Assembly (NCBI RefSeq): GCF_002843385.1
Contig: NZ_MVDE01000029.1
Coordinates: 1 to 62,007 of the forward strand
Source of the DNA: Labilibaculum manganireducens
GTDB taxonomy: Bacteria > Bacteroidota > Bacteroidia > Bacteroidales > Marinifilaceae
Direction of reading: 5' to 3'
DNA: 62,007 nucleotides
Made by a program: the position numbers and the translations under genes. The notes beneath the pieces were generated by a model. The model was not told the origin of the DNA, searched no databases, and worked only from the letters and a program-made list of their open reading frames with translations. Of this stretch, positions 53,279 to 61,703 are shown piece by piece (the stretch's first letter is position 1; every line of letters starts with the position of its first letter).

Positions 53279-53800
53279 ATGGCAGCAGAAATTGATAAAG
53301 GGTGTATTTTATTAAGGAAATGGAAATCTGGAGATGAAGAGGATCTTGTTAAATCTGGAAATGATTTGGATGTATCCCGTTTTTTAAAAAACAGCTTTCC
53401 ATACCCATATACTCTTAGGGATGCTCATCGTTGGATTCATTTTGTAAATCATGTTGCTAAGGGGTATTTTATGGCAATTGAGGTGAATAAAGAAGTGGTT
53501 GGCTGTGTTGGTGTAGAACGACAGGAAGATGTTTTTTGTAAATCGGCCGAATTGGGTTATTGGATCGGACAAAAGTATTGGAACAGAGGGATTATGACTC
53601 ATGTGGTAAAGGAAACTGTAGATTATGCTTTTTTACATATGAATATTGTGAGATTATATGCAAATGTTTTTGAAGGGAATATTGGATCAGTAAAAGTTTT
53701 AGAAAAGGCAGGTTTTGTGCAGGAAGCTGTTTTAAAGAATGCCGTTTACAAGAACGGCAATTATTTGGATCAATTGATTTTTGCCATAATTCGAAGATAA
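53279..53800 (+). CDS. GNAT N-acetyltransferase (RimJ/RimL type)
   Basis: About 173 residues from the preferred ATG. Motifs: CILLRKWKSGDEEDLVKSGN, VVGCVGVERQ, ELGYWIGQKYWNRGIMTHVV (acetyl-CoA loop, N/R-R-G-x-x-T) and SVKVLEKAGFVQEAVLKNAV. This is the RimJ/RimL-like set that acetylates protein N-termini or small molecules. The frame upstream of the ATG overlaps a terminator tail, which supports the chosen start. Substrate unknown. Confidence 0.88.
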   Translation: MAAEIDKGCILLRKWKSGDEEDLVKSGNDLDVSRFLKNSFPYPYTLRDAHRWIHFVNHVAKGYFMAIEVNKEVVGCVGVERQEDVFCKSAELGYWIGQKYWNRGIMTHVVKETVDYAFLHMNIVRLYANVFEGNIGSVKVLEKAGFVQEAVLKNAVYKNGNYLDQLIFAIIRR

Positions 53801-53830
53801 AAAAAAAGAGGCCTTAGCCTCTTTTTTTTA
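53800..53830. terminator. Bidirectional terminator between GNAT and the convergent gene
   Basis: AAAGAGGC / GCCTCTTT with a 4-base loop, A run on the left and T run on the right, so usable by both genes. Confidence 0.85.
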
Positions 53831-53831
53831 T

Positions 53832-55055
53832 TTATTTCCCATCAAAAATGATGTTGTAACTTTCCCAGAAATTTTTATCGTAAGGCATATTTTCATAATA
53901 TGCTCGTTTCTCAATTACTTCCGGCTTGTTGGTGTTAATTTGGGTTATCAGCATTTCTGTGTTGATATCCGTTGAAGTGATTTCTTTCGTTTTTTTATCT
54001 TCTACTTCATGATGACGCTTGTAGTTCACATAGCTCAAGTAATATTTCCCTGAATGTTGCTTGTAGGTAACACTAAAATCGTATTCAATTTTTAATGGCT
54101 TCCACTTTTGCCGTTCTTCGTTAACGTAAAAACTTCTTCCCTGTGACGAATAATTACTGGCAACAACATGAGTTTCATTTTTAATCACAGCAAAATCTTT
54201 TATTTTGATGTAAATTTTACCCGAATATTCTTTGGCATAGTAATCGCCCGTATTGCTTAACATTGGTTTTTTACTTTTGTAAGCGATCACCCAGATTGAG
54301 TCATTTTCGTACTCTGTAATTTGTTCCAGGTTTAAATCGTAAAAATTTAAATGATTGTTGTTTAGTATATTTCCTCGGCTACGTACAATGTCCATTTCCA
54401 ATAATTCTTCTAAATAAGTCGACCCGTCGGCAAGCGATGAAGTCTCAAAATTCTTTCGTACCTGCAAAAACTTGTAACCACGTTCTTTAAATACCTGATA
54501 AGCATCTGCCCGTTGATATCCTTTGTCGTCATAAATACGAATTGCGGCTTCTCTAAGCCGGTTTAGTTTACTGTTTTCGAATTTTTCGGAGCGATAATAA
54601 ACATCGTAATTGAAAGGAGTCTGCAGGTAGTTTTCCGGAATTCTTTCAATTGCAGTTCTAATTCTCTTTTTCAGAACTAATGATTGAGCAGTTACCTCAA
54701 CTTCAGCAATGCTGTAATTTTTTGGCGTTAATTTTATCATCAATGTATCTTCTTGTATGCAGTTTTTCACACTGTTTGAGAATGTGGAATAACCAACTGC
54801 TGAAGCCTGTATGGTTTTTTCAAATAAATCTCCTGGTATTTTAAGTTCGAAAACTCCATCCATATTAGATGCTGCACCAATATATGATCCAAGAACTCCA
54901 ATATTTGCAAAAGGAATCGGTTCATTATTGATTTCATTTGTAAGCTTGCCTACAATCCGGATTAACTTTGTTTTTTCTTCGTTGTTATCTTTCTGTGCCG
55001 TTGTTGAAAAGGACAAGGTAATGAGAGCAAGGAGAAGTATAATGTATTTTTGCAT
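53832..55055 (-). CDS. Carboxypeptidase-regulatory-domain exported protein
   Basis: A 407-residue secreted or outer-membrane-associated protein. The signal peptide (1-20) is followed by a CarboxypepD_reg-like beta-sandwich (about 30-115; IVGKLTNEINNEPIPFANIG, GAASNMDGVFELKIPGD, QASAVGYSTFSNSV). The rest is a beta-rich domain found in Bacteroidota (ENYLQTPFNYDVYYRSEK). Such proteins may act at the cell surface with a TonB-type or unknown partner. It stands alone. Confidence 0.85.
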   Translation of the reverse strand: MQKYIILLLALITLSFSTTAQKDNNEEKTKLIRIVGKLTNEINNEPIPFANIGVLGSYIGAASNMDGVFELKIPGDLFEKTIQASAVGYSTFSNSVKNCIQEDTLMIKLTPKNYSIAEVEVTAQSLVLKKRIRTAIERIPENYLQTPFNYDVYYRSEKFENSKLNRLREAAIRIYDDKGYQRADAYQVFKERGYKFLQVRKNFETSSLADGSTYLEELLEMDIVRSRGNILNNNHLNFYDLNLEQITEYENDSIWVIAYKSKKPMLSNTGDYYAKEYSGKIYIKIKDFAVIKNETHVVASNYSSQGRSFYVNEERQKWKPLKIEYDFSVTYKQHSGKYYLSYVNYKRHHEVEDKKTKEITSTDINTEMLITQINTNKPEVIEKRAYYENMPYDKNFWESYNIIFDGK

Positions 55056-55350
55056 AAGTATGGGTTTGCTGATTTTTAGATAAATAAAAATTTAAGTTAT
55101 AAGTAAGCTATCAATTCTCTTGCCACAAAAAGAAATTAATGCCAATATTTTCAGTTAATTATTACAAAGATATGTTTATGATAGATTTAGGAAAGAAAAA
55201 GAGCTTGTTTTCATGATAAAAAATGTTAATTTTTATGATATGAGTTTATTTTTTGTCGAATTAGAAATATCTTCGTTTACATTTAAGCTAATATTATGAC
55301 CTGGCCAATTCGGTTTTGGTATAATAAATCTATTAACAAATAGTGATCCT
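55056..55350. other. Divergent intergenic region
   Basis: About 295 bases, AT-rich; it carries the promoters of the two divergent genes. I see no consensus -7 element I would defend and no RNA gene. Confidence 0.4.
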
Positions 55351-56037
55351 ATGAAAAAACAATTTCTTATCCTGTCAATGCTTCCTTTTTTTCTTCTGTC
55401 GTGTGTTGTCTCCAAGAAAAAATATGAAGAATTAGAATATGCAAAACGCCGAAGTGATGCCAAAGTTGTTGCTCTCGATAGCGAGAATTCAAAAAAAAGC
55501 ACGCAGATTACTGAGCTAAATTCCAAATTGGATCAAACATTAGCAGAGTACAATGAGATGAAGAATAGCATGTCGGAGAGTAATGCTATGAAAAATACAG
55601 AAATTGATGATTTGAGTACCGAATTAATGGGACTTGCTTCCGATACCACTGAACTTAAAGTTAAGTTGATGGAAACATTGGATAAATACAATTCCGCTTT
55701 GAATCTGAATGAGGAAAATAATTTGAAAATCTCTGGTTTGCTAAAACAAATTGAAGGGTTAAAATTGGAATCAGGCAAGCTGAGCCAGGATTTAAAGACA
55801 GCCAGTGTTGAAGCTGATTGGGAAAAGAAGAAGATTGAAACAGAAACACAAAAGAATAGAGATCTGATCTCAATGAAAGACAAGGAGATTGAAAGCCTGA
55901 AAGCTGAAATTAAAGAAAAAGATGGAAAGCTGAGCTGGTTAAGAAAGGTTAAAGATGAGAATGAAGCTGAAATTGAAAAATTGACCAATCAAGTTAAATT
56001 GTATAAGAAAGAATACGAGAAAGCAGTTGCTAAATAA
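55351..56037 (+). CDS. Coiled-coil lipoprotein
   Basis: A 228-residue lipoprotein (signal ending LLSC, lipid cysteine near residue 18). Almost all the rest is predicted coiled coil, with heptads in LDSENSKKSTQITELNSK, TELKVKLMETLDKYNSALN and KEIESLKAEIKEKDGKL. No globular domain follows. It resembles the coiled-coil part of some Bacteroidota OmpA-type proteins but lacks the OmpA domain. A structural periplasmic role is possible. It is followed 26 bases later by a methyltransferase gene. Confidence 0.8.
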   Translation: MKKQFLILSMLPFFLLSCVVSKKKYEELEYAKRRSDAKVVALDSENSKKSTQITELNSKLDQTLAEYNEMKNSMSESNAMKNTEIDDLSTELMGLASDTTELKVKLMETLDKYNSALNLNEENNLKISGLLKQIEGLKLESGKLSQDLKTASVEADWEKKKIETETQKNRDLISMKDKEIESLKAEIKEKDGKLSWLRKVKDENEAEIEKLTNQVKLYKKEYEKAVAK

Positions 56038-56063
56038 GCTTTTTAAAAATCGAATATATATAT

Positions 56064-56675
56064 ATGAAGGAGATGTGGGATCAGCGTTATGCTGAATCGA
56101 AATATATTTACGGCGAAAAGGCAAACTTGTTTTTTGTAACACAATTGCATCTTCTTAAGTCGGGAAGAATGTTATTGCCCGGTGAAGGAGAGGGGCGAAA
56201 TGCAGCCTATGCTTCTCGTGCAGGATGGAAGGTTGATGCTTTTGATTACAGTAAGAAAGCTGTGGAGAATGCTAAAAGGTTTTTTGCAGAGCAAGAGGTT
56301 GATGTGAATATGTATACTGAAAATATATTAGACCATCCTTCAATTGAGGAAAAGTATGATGTTGCAGCTCTGCTTTATTTGCATTTGCCCTCACAACAAA
56401 GATTTATCGCACATCGATTTGTTGCCGATTCGGTGAAGCCGGGTGGAGTAGTTCTAATGGAGGTTTTTTCGAAAAATCAGATTGGTCGTAAATCCGGTGG
56501 ACCACCAAACGAGGATATGCTCTACGATCTATCAGAAATCAGAAGAGATTTTGAAGAATTTGACATCTTACTGTTGGAGGAGGTTGAAATCCATCTTTCA
56601 GAAGGCAAATTGCATAAGGGGAAAGCGATGGTTGTGCGATTTGTTGGGAAAAAAAAGAACATCTGGATATCTTGA
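56064..56675 (+). CDS. Class I SAM-dependent methyltransferase (TehB-like)
   Basis: A 203-residue methyltransferase. It has the opening MWDQRYAESKYIYG, the SAM-binding glycine-rich loop RMLLPGEGEGRNAAYASRAGW, and a motif II acid in VDAFDYSKKAVENAK. This order is shared with TehB and thiopurine-methyltransferase-like enzymes that act on small thiol, selenium or tellurium compounds. An internal ATG three codons later is an equal start candidate. Substrate unknown. Confidence 0.88.
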   Translation: MKEMWDQRYAESKYIYGEKANLFFVTQLHLLKSGRMLLPGEGEGRNAAYASRAGWKVDAFDYSKKAVENAKRFFAEQEVDVNMYTENILDHPSIEEKYDVAALLYLHLPSQQRFIAHRFVADSVKPGGVVLMEVFSKNQIGRKSGGPPNEDMLYDLSEIRRDFEEFDILLLEEVEIHLSEGKLHKGKAMVVRFVGKKKNIWIS

Positions 56676-56707
56676 TTAATTAACTGTGAATATTTAGCTT
56701 TGTGCTC

Positions 56708-57106
56708 ATGGAAATTTTATTGATAGCACTTGTGGGGATTGCGGGAATTGCATTGCTAACCACCTATTTAGGACAGCGTTGGAAATCAAAAAATGGAGGA
56801 GATGTGGAAAGTAAAATTTCTGCAGAGCCAATAGAAGAGTGTTGCGGTGCTCACGAGATTTGTGAAACCGATTTGATTAATAGGATGTCTGAGGAAATTA
56901 TATATTACGAGGACGAAGAATTAGATGCATATAAGAGCTTTGAAGAGAATGATTTTAACGACGATCAAATTGATGAGTTTCGTGAGGTTCTTTATAGCTT
57001 AAAAGAAAATGAAATGGAAGGTTGGCTAAGAAGTTTAGAGCTTCGAAAAATAGAGTTGCCTTCTATAATAAAATCAGAAGTGGTTTTTATGCTTGTTAAA
57101 AATTGA
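56708..57106 (+). CDS. Conserved single-pass membrane protein with CCGxHxxC motif
   Basis: About 132 residues from the ATG (a GTG two codons earlier is less likely). One membrane helix at the very start (ILLIALVGIAGIALLTTYLG) is followed by a cytoplasmic or periplasmic part with ECCGAHEICE, four potential metal ligands. Helical acidic segments come after (YYEDEELDAYKSFEEN, DDQIDEFREVLYSL) and a conserved MEGWLRSLELRKIELP. I recognise it as a widespread Bacteroidota protein without a settled function. It is 32 bases after the methyltransferase and may be co-transcribed. Confidence 0.8.
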   Translation: MEILLIALVGIAGIALLTTYLGQRWKSKNGGDVESKISAEPIEECCGAHEICETDLINRMSEEIIYYEDEELDAYKSFEENDFNDDQIDEFREVLYSLKENEMEGWLRSLELRKIELPSIIKSEVVFMLVKN

Positions 57107-57253
57107 AAGTAGTGTTGAAAATATTGATGGATTTGTTTTTTGTAAGTTTGTGATTTTCAATGTAAACTTTATTCGTACTTTCCTGTTTATCTGTTATTAT
57201 TTTCTCCTGTAGGATAATACTAAAAAAGATGGCTTAGTTCATTATTAAATTCG

Positions 57254-57261
57254 TACCTTTG
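57254..57261 (+). promoter_or_regulatory. -7 element of the DEAD-box gene
   Basis: TACCTTTG matches TAnnTTTG, 20 bases before the ATG. No TTG occurs at the usual distance upstream. Confidence 0.55.
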
Positions 57262-57281
57262 CGGCTCATAAATTTTATAGA

Positions 57282-59081
57282 ATGAATTCATTTGAAAATC
57301 TTGGCCTTTCTGAGGCTATCCTAGGAGCTATCAAAGAGTTAGGCTTCGTAAATCCAACACCTATCCAAGAAAAAGCAATTCCAGTACTATTGGAAGGAAG
57401 ATCGGATTTCGTTGGTTTGGCTCAAACTGGAACTGGGAAAACGGCGGCTTATGGTTTACCTTTGCTCGAACTAATCGAACAAGACGTAAAATTACCACAA
57501 GCTTTGATTCTATCCCCTACACGGGAATTGGGAATCCAAATTGCAGACGATTTAAGATTATTTTCTAAAAATATTTTGAATCTTAATGTTGTAAACGTTT
57601 ATGGCGGTGCCAGCATTGATGATCAAATCCGGAAATTAAGAAGAGGAGCACATGTTATTGTTGCCACTCCTGGCCGTCTACTTGATATGATTAGACGTAA
57701 AGCAGTAGATCTTTCTAAAATTGAATATTTAATTCTTGATGAAGCAGATGAAATGCTTAACATGGGATTTAAAGAGGATATTGATGTAATACTTTCTTCT
57801 ACTTCTGAAGATAAGTTAACATGGTTGTTTTCTGCAACTATGCCTGCCGAAGTTCGAAGAATTGCTAAAAACTACATGACAGATCCTGTTGAAGTTACAG
57901 TTGGCAAAGCGAATACTTCGAATGTAAATATTGAGCATCAGTATTATTTAATGAATAATCGTGATCGATATAATGTTCTTAAAAGAGTAGTTGACTATTA
58001 CCCTAATATATTTGGAATTATTTTTTGCCGTACCCGAAAGGAAACTCAGGAAGTAGCCGAATTATTAATGAAGGACGGATACTCAGCTGATGCTTTACAT
58101 GGGGATCTTTCGCAGGTTCAGCGCGATAAGGTAATGAGAAGTTTTAAAAATAAAACTCTTCAGCTTTTAGTTGCTACAGATGTTGCAGCCCGAGGCATTG
58201 ATGTTGACGATCTTACTCATGTAATTCATTACAACTTACCTGATGAGTTGGAATTTTACACGCACAGAAGTGGTCGTACAGCAAGAGCAGGCAGATCAGG
58301 TATTTCAATTGCCTTAATTACGCCACGTGATGAACGAAAAATAAGAGATCTTTCCAAGAAACTAAATGTTGAATTTGCTCAGGTAAAGGTTCCTGGTGGT
58401 GAAGAAGTTTGTGAAAGGCAATTGCTTCACTTTATGAACCGTATTAAGGAGGTAGATATTGAAGAGAATAATATCGAAACATATTTTGAAGCTATTAACA
58501 GCGAATTAAACGAATTAAGCAGAGAAGATATCATTAAGAAGTTTGTATCTCTCGAGTTTAACCGTTTTATGGATTATTACAAAAATACTCCTGATTTGAA
58601 TATGAAATCATCTACTCAAAAAAGAGCTCAAAGAGCAAGTGAGAGTAGTGATAGCAATGAAGATCGTATGTTTATTAATATTGGAATAAAAGATGGAATT
58701 GATGTCCCTCGTTTATTGACTTTAATTCACAAGCAATGTGGTGTTAGAGGAAAGAATATTGGTAGAGTAGATTTAAAAGGTGTATTCTCCTTCTTTGATG
58801 TGGAAAAAGAGTTTACTAACGATATTGTAAAAGGTTTTGCCGGAGCAGTTGTAGGGGGTAGAAGCATCCGTATTGAAGTGTCTGGAGATCGCCCAACGAG
58901 TGGAGGTGGCGATAGTCATAGAAAAGGCAGACCAAGAGGTGAAAGATCTGACAGATCTGGTTTTGACAGAGGTCGAGGAGGATCTGATCGCGGAGGAAAC
59001 AAAAAAGAATCTTTCAGAGATAGAAAAAGGAAAACAAGTGATAGTCCGAGATATTCGGAAAGAAAGAAAAGGGAAGCGTAA
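57282..59081 (+). CDS. DEAD-box RNA helicase with DbpA-type RNA-binding domain
   Basis: A 599-residue RNA helicase. Q motif (FVNPTPIQEKAIP), motif I AQTGTGKT, II LILDEADEML, III FSATMP, then the second RecA lobe with TDVAARGIDVDDL (V) and HRSGRTARAGRSG (VI). After a linker comes a DbpA-like RNA-binding domain (about 460-535; MFINIGIKDGIDVPRLLTLI). The tail is basic and rich in Arg, Gly and Ser (RGRGGSDRGG). This is the DeaD/CsdA architecture, with ribosome assembly or cold adaptation the usual role. The stop codon lies within the terminator loop. Confidence 0.95.
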   Translation: MNSFENLGLSEAILGAIKELGFVNPTPIQEKAIPVLLEGRSDFVGLAQTGTGKTAAYGLPLLELIEQDVKLPQALILSPTRELGIQIADDLRLFSKNILNLNVVNVYGGASIDDQIRKLRRGAHVIVATPGRLLDMIRRKAVDLSKIEYLILDEADEMLNMGFKEDIDVILSSTSEDKLTWLFSATMPAEVRRIAKNYMTDPVEVTVGKANTSNVNIEHQYYLMNNRDRYNVLKRVVDYYPNIFGIIFCRTRKETQEVAELLMKDGYSADALHGDLSQVQRDKVMRSFKNKTLQLLVATDVAARGIDVDDLTHVIHYNLPDELEFYTHRSGRTARAGRSGISIALITPRDERKIRDLSKKLNVEFAQVKVPGGEEVCERQLLHFMNRIKEVDIEENNIETYFEAINSELNELSREDIIKKFVSLEFNRFMDYYKNTPDLNMKSSTQKRAQRASESSDSNEDRMFINIGIKDGIDVPRLLTLIHKQCGVRGKNIGRVDLKGVFSFFDVEKEFTNDIVKGFAGAVVGGRSIRIEVSGDRPTSGGGDSHRKGRPRGERSDRSGFDRGRGGSDRGGNKKESFRDRKRKTSDSPRYSERKKREA

Positions 59082-59097
59082 GCTTCCTTTTTTTTTG
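59069..59097 (+). terminator. Terminator overlapping the DEAD-box stop codon
   Basis: GGAAGC (59072-59077) pairs with GCTTCC (59082-59087) with GTAA in the loop; the stem extends with A-T pairs and a run of Ts follows. The TAA stop is in the loop, so terminating ribosomes will cover the hairpin. Confidence 0.85.
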
Positions 59098-59285
59098 CAG
59101 TTAATTTTGATCCGGTTTTTATATAGTAAGAATTATAATATATATAATCTTAAGTTTAGAGTAAAAAGGTAATGTTTTGATCAAATATATATTTTATATT
59201 CTGTTGATTTTATTTATTTTTATTCTAATTAAGGTGTTTTACACAATGTATTATTGTAGTTTATGTATTAACTAAAATTTATGCT

Positions 59286-60803
59286 ATGAACAAAAGGTAC
59301 TTTAAAATTGTTTTGCTTCTATTCGCTTTATCGCTTCTGTCCCCAGTAGTAAGAGCTCAGAATGCAGATCAGAAATGGGGTGTAGGGCTCTATTTAAACT
59401 TTAATGATTATAAAGGGGATATTGCTAATGATTTTTGGGATTTAGGCAATTCGAAACCTTATCTTGGATCTGCAACCTTAGGTCGATATTTAAACCCTTC
59501 TTTTGACGCTGTCTTTCGCGTAAGTTACTTTAATGTAGAATCAGAAGGTGCTATTGGTAATTTTGATGCGTGGTTGTTTAATACCGATGTAAATTTAAAA
59601 TATAAGTTCAATAATGGCTATTTTCTAAAAGAAAATGCAACACTTTCTCCGTTTTTAGTTGCAGGTTTAGGTTATACCAATGCAGATACTAAAGGCCGGG
59701 TTTTTGGTGGCGATTTTAATAAGCAGTATGATAATGTAAACTTTTATTATGCGGCAGGTTTAAATATTCAAATTGATGACAGATGGAGTGTTGCTTTGGA
59801 AACAGGAATTTATTATCCGATGAGTGATAGGTATGATGGTTATAAAAATAAAGAAAGAGAAGCTAAATCATACAACGATAAATTCATGCACAATACGATT
59901 GGTGTAATATATAATTTTGGAAAATCAGAGGATTCAGATGGTGATGGTGTGAGTGATCGAAAAGATGAATGCCCTAATACCCCTTCAGGGGTAGCTGTTG
60001 ATAAAAAAGGATGTCCTTTGGATTCCGATGGCGATGGCGTGGCTGATTTCAAGGATGAGTGTCCAATGTTAGCAGGAGACCCATTATTGGCTGGTTGTCC
60101 TGATTCAGATGGCGATGGGGTTGCTGATAAGGATGATGCATGTCCTGATGTAAAAGGACTGGTTCTGTTTGCTGGTTGCCCGGATACTGATGGAGATGGT
60201 GTTCAGGATTCTGAAGATGCCTGTCCCCAAGTTAAAGGATTAAAAACACTTAACGGTTGTCCGGATTCAGATGGTGATGGAGTAACCGATGCAAAAGATA
60301 AATGTCCAAAAACGAAACCAGGTTATGTGGTGGATGTTATGGGTTGTGCGTTGGATAATGATAAAGATGGCGTTGTAAATGAGGAGGATAAGTGTCCGGA
60401 AATGGCAGGTACTGTTTCAAATTTTGGATGCCCTGAAATTGAAGCTGAAGTTAAAAAGGAACTTGAATTTGTGGCTAAAAATGTTCAGTTTGCTTCAGGG
60501 AAGGATGTGTTAACTCCAAAATCAAGAGAAATTCTTAATGAAGTTGTGCAGATTATGAATGATTACTCAGCTTATTCGTTAACTATTTCCGGTTATACTG
60601 ACGACCAAGGAAAAGAAGAGATGAATCTTCTTTTGTCTGAAAAAAGAGCCAATGCAACCAAGCAGTTTTTAACCGAAAAAGGCATTGTGACTGAGCGAAT
60701 TACAGCTAAAGGTTTCGGAGAATTAAATCCAATATCAACAAATGCTACAGCCGAAGGAAGAGCTTTAAATAGAAGAGTACAATTTGAATTAGTAATTAAA
60801 TAA
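59286..60803 (+). CDS. OmpA-family protein with TSP type 3 repeats
   Basis: A 505-residue outer-membrane protein. Signal peptide (1-24, ending VRAQ), an N-terminal beta-barrel of about 190 residues, then six thrombospondin type 3 calcium-binding repeats (each D-x-D-G-D-G-V followed by a CP pair, about residues 215-385). The C-terminal OmpA domain (SGYTDDQGKEEMNLLLSEKR and FGELNPISTNATAEGRALNR) binds peptidoglycan. This architecture is common in Bacteroidota. It lies 21 bases upstream of the mechanosensitive channel gene, so both probably belong to one transcript. Confidence 0.93.
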   Translation: MNKRYFKIVLLLFALSLLSPVVRAQNADQKWGVGLYLNFNDYKGDIANDFWDLGNSKPYLGSATLGRYLNPSFDAVFRVSYFNVESEGAIGNFDAWLFNTDVNLKYKFNNGYFLKENATLSPFLVAGLGYTNADTKGRVFGGDFNKQYDNVNFYYAAGLNIQIDDRWSVALETGIYYPMSDRYDGYKNKEREAKSYNDKFMHNTIGVIYNFGKSEDSDGDGVSDRKDECPNTPSGVAVDKKGCPLDSDGDGVADFKDECPMLAGDPLLAGCPDSDGDGVADKDDACPDVKGLVLFAGCPDTDGDGVQDSEDACPQVKGLKTLNGCPDSDGDGVTDAKDKCPKTKPGYVVDVMGCALDNDKDGVVNEEDKCPEMAGTVSNFGCPEIEAEVKKELEFVAKNVQFASGKDVLTPKSREILNEVVQIMNDYSAYSLTISGYTDDQGKEEMNLLLSEKRANATKQFLTEKGIVTERITAKGFGELNPISTNATAEGRALNRRVQFELVIK

Positions 60804-60824
60804 TCACTTAAATATATTAAAAAA

Positions 60825-61658
60825 ATGGATATGGATATGGATTTGGATGTTGTGTATAGTAAATCGGACCAGTTGTGGACAATGGCGTTAGAGTATACTC
60901 CTAAATTATTGTTAGCCTTAGTAACTTTAGTAATTGGATTGTGGATTATTAAAGCAATTGTAAAAGGTGTTTCTAAGGTGATGGATAAGAGGGATATGGA
61001 TCCTACTTTGAAACCATTTGTGGTAAGTTTATTTGGGATTCTGTTGAAAGTTATGCTATTTATTACTGTAGTAGGAATGGTTGGTGTTCAGATGACCTCA
61101 TTTATTGCAATTTTAGGAGCCGCAGGTTTGGCTGTAGGTATGGCTTTATCAGGAACCTTGCAGAATTTTGCAGGAGGAGTAATGATTTTAATTTTTAAGC
61201 CATTTAAGGTTGGTGATGTATTGGAAGCCCAGGGGTACGCTGGAGTTGTTCAGGAAATTCAACTTTTTAATACAATAATGCTTTCTTTTGATAATAAAAC
61301 CATTATTATTCCAAACGGAGGTTTGGCAACAGGTTCTATGATAAACTATTCAACACAACCTACACGTCGGGTTGATATGAAGTTTGGAATTGGTTACTCT
61401 GATGACATTGATAAAGCAAAACAGATTTTGAATGGACTGCTGGCTAATCATGACTGTGTACTTAAGGATCCTGCGCATTTTATTGCGGTTTCTGAGTTGG
61501 CAGACAGTTCTGTTAACTTTACCGTAAGAGCATGGGTAAACGCAGCTGATTATTGGACCGTTTTCTTTTATATGCAAGAAACAGTGAAGAAAGAATTCGA
61601 TAAGAACAATATCGGGATTCCTTTTCCACAGCGCGATGTTCACGTTTATAATCATTAA
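60825..61658 (+). CDS. mscS: MscS-type mechanosensitive channel
   Basis: A 277-residue small-conductance mechanosensitive channel that opens under membrane tension to release osmolytes. Three membrane helices: the first two at about 23-47 and 63-86, then the glycine- and alanine-rich pore helix (ILGAAGLAVGMALSGTLQNF). The cytoplasmic domain follows with VGDVLEAQGYAGVVQEI and IIIPNGGLATGSMINYS. The N-terminus begins MDMDMDLD, an unusual acidic repeat; a different start could exist. Terminated by the hairpin right behind. Confidence 0.94.
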   Translation: MDMDMDLDVVYSKSDQLWTMALEYTPKLLLALVTLVIGLWIIKAIVKGVSKVMDKRDMDPTLKPFVVSLFGILLKVMLFITVVGMVGVQMTSFIAILGAAGLAVGMALSGTLQNFAGGVMILIFKPFKVGDVLEAQGYAGVVQEIQLFNTIMLSFDNKTIIIPNGGLATGSMINYSTQPTRRVDMKFGIGYSDDIDKAKQILNGLLANHDCVLKDPAHFIAVSELADSSVNFTVRAWVNAADYWTVFFYMQETVKKEFDKNNIGIPFPQRDVHVYNH

Positions 61659-61679
61659 TAAACGAAGAGTATATTTCAA

Positions 61680-61703
61680 GGGAGACGAAAGTCTCCCTTT
61701 TTT
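61680..61703 (+). terminator. Terminator of mscS
   Basis: GGGAGAC / GTCTCCC with a GAAA tetraloop and six Ts. The intron-like sequence starts right after the T run. Confidence 0.93.

Noticed and set aside
59965-59995. CCCCTTCAGGGG inside the OmpA gene, similar to the REP-like arm
   Set aside because: It codes for a normal stretch of a thrombospondin type 3 repeat and lacks the rest of the element; probably coincidence.
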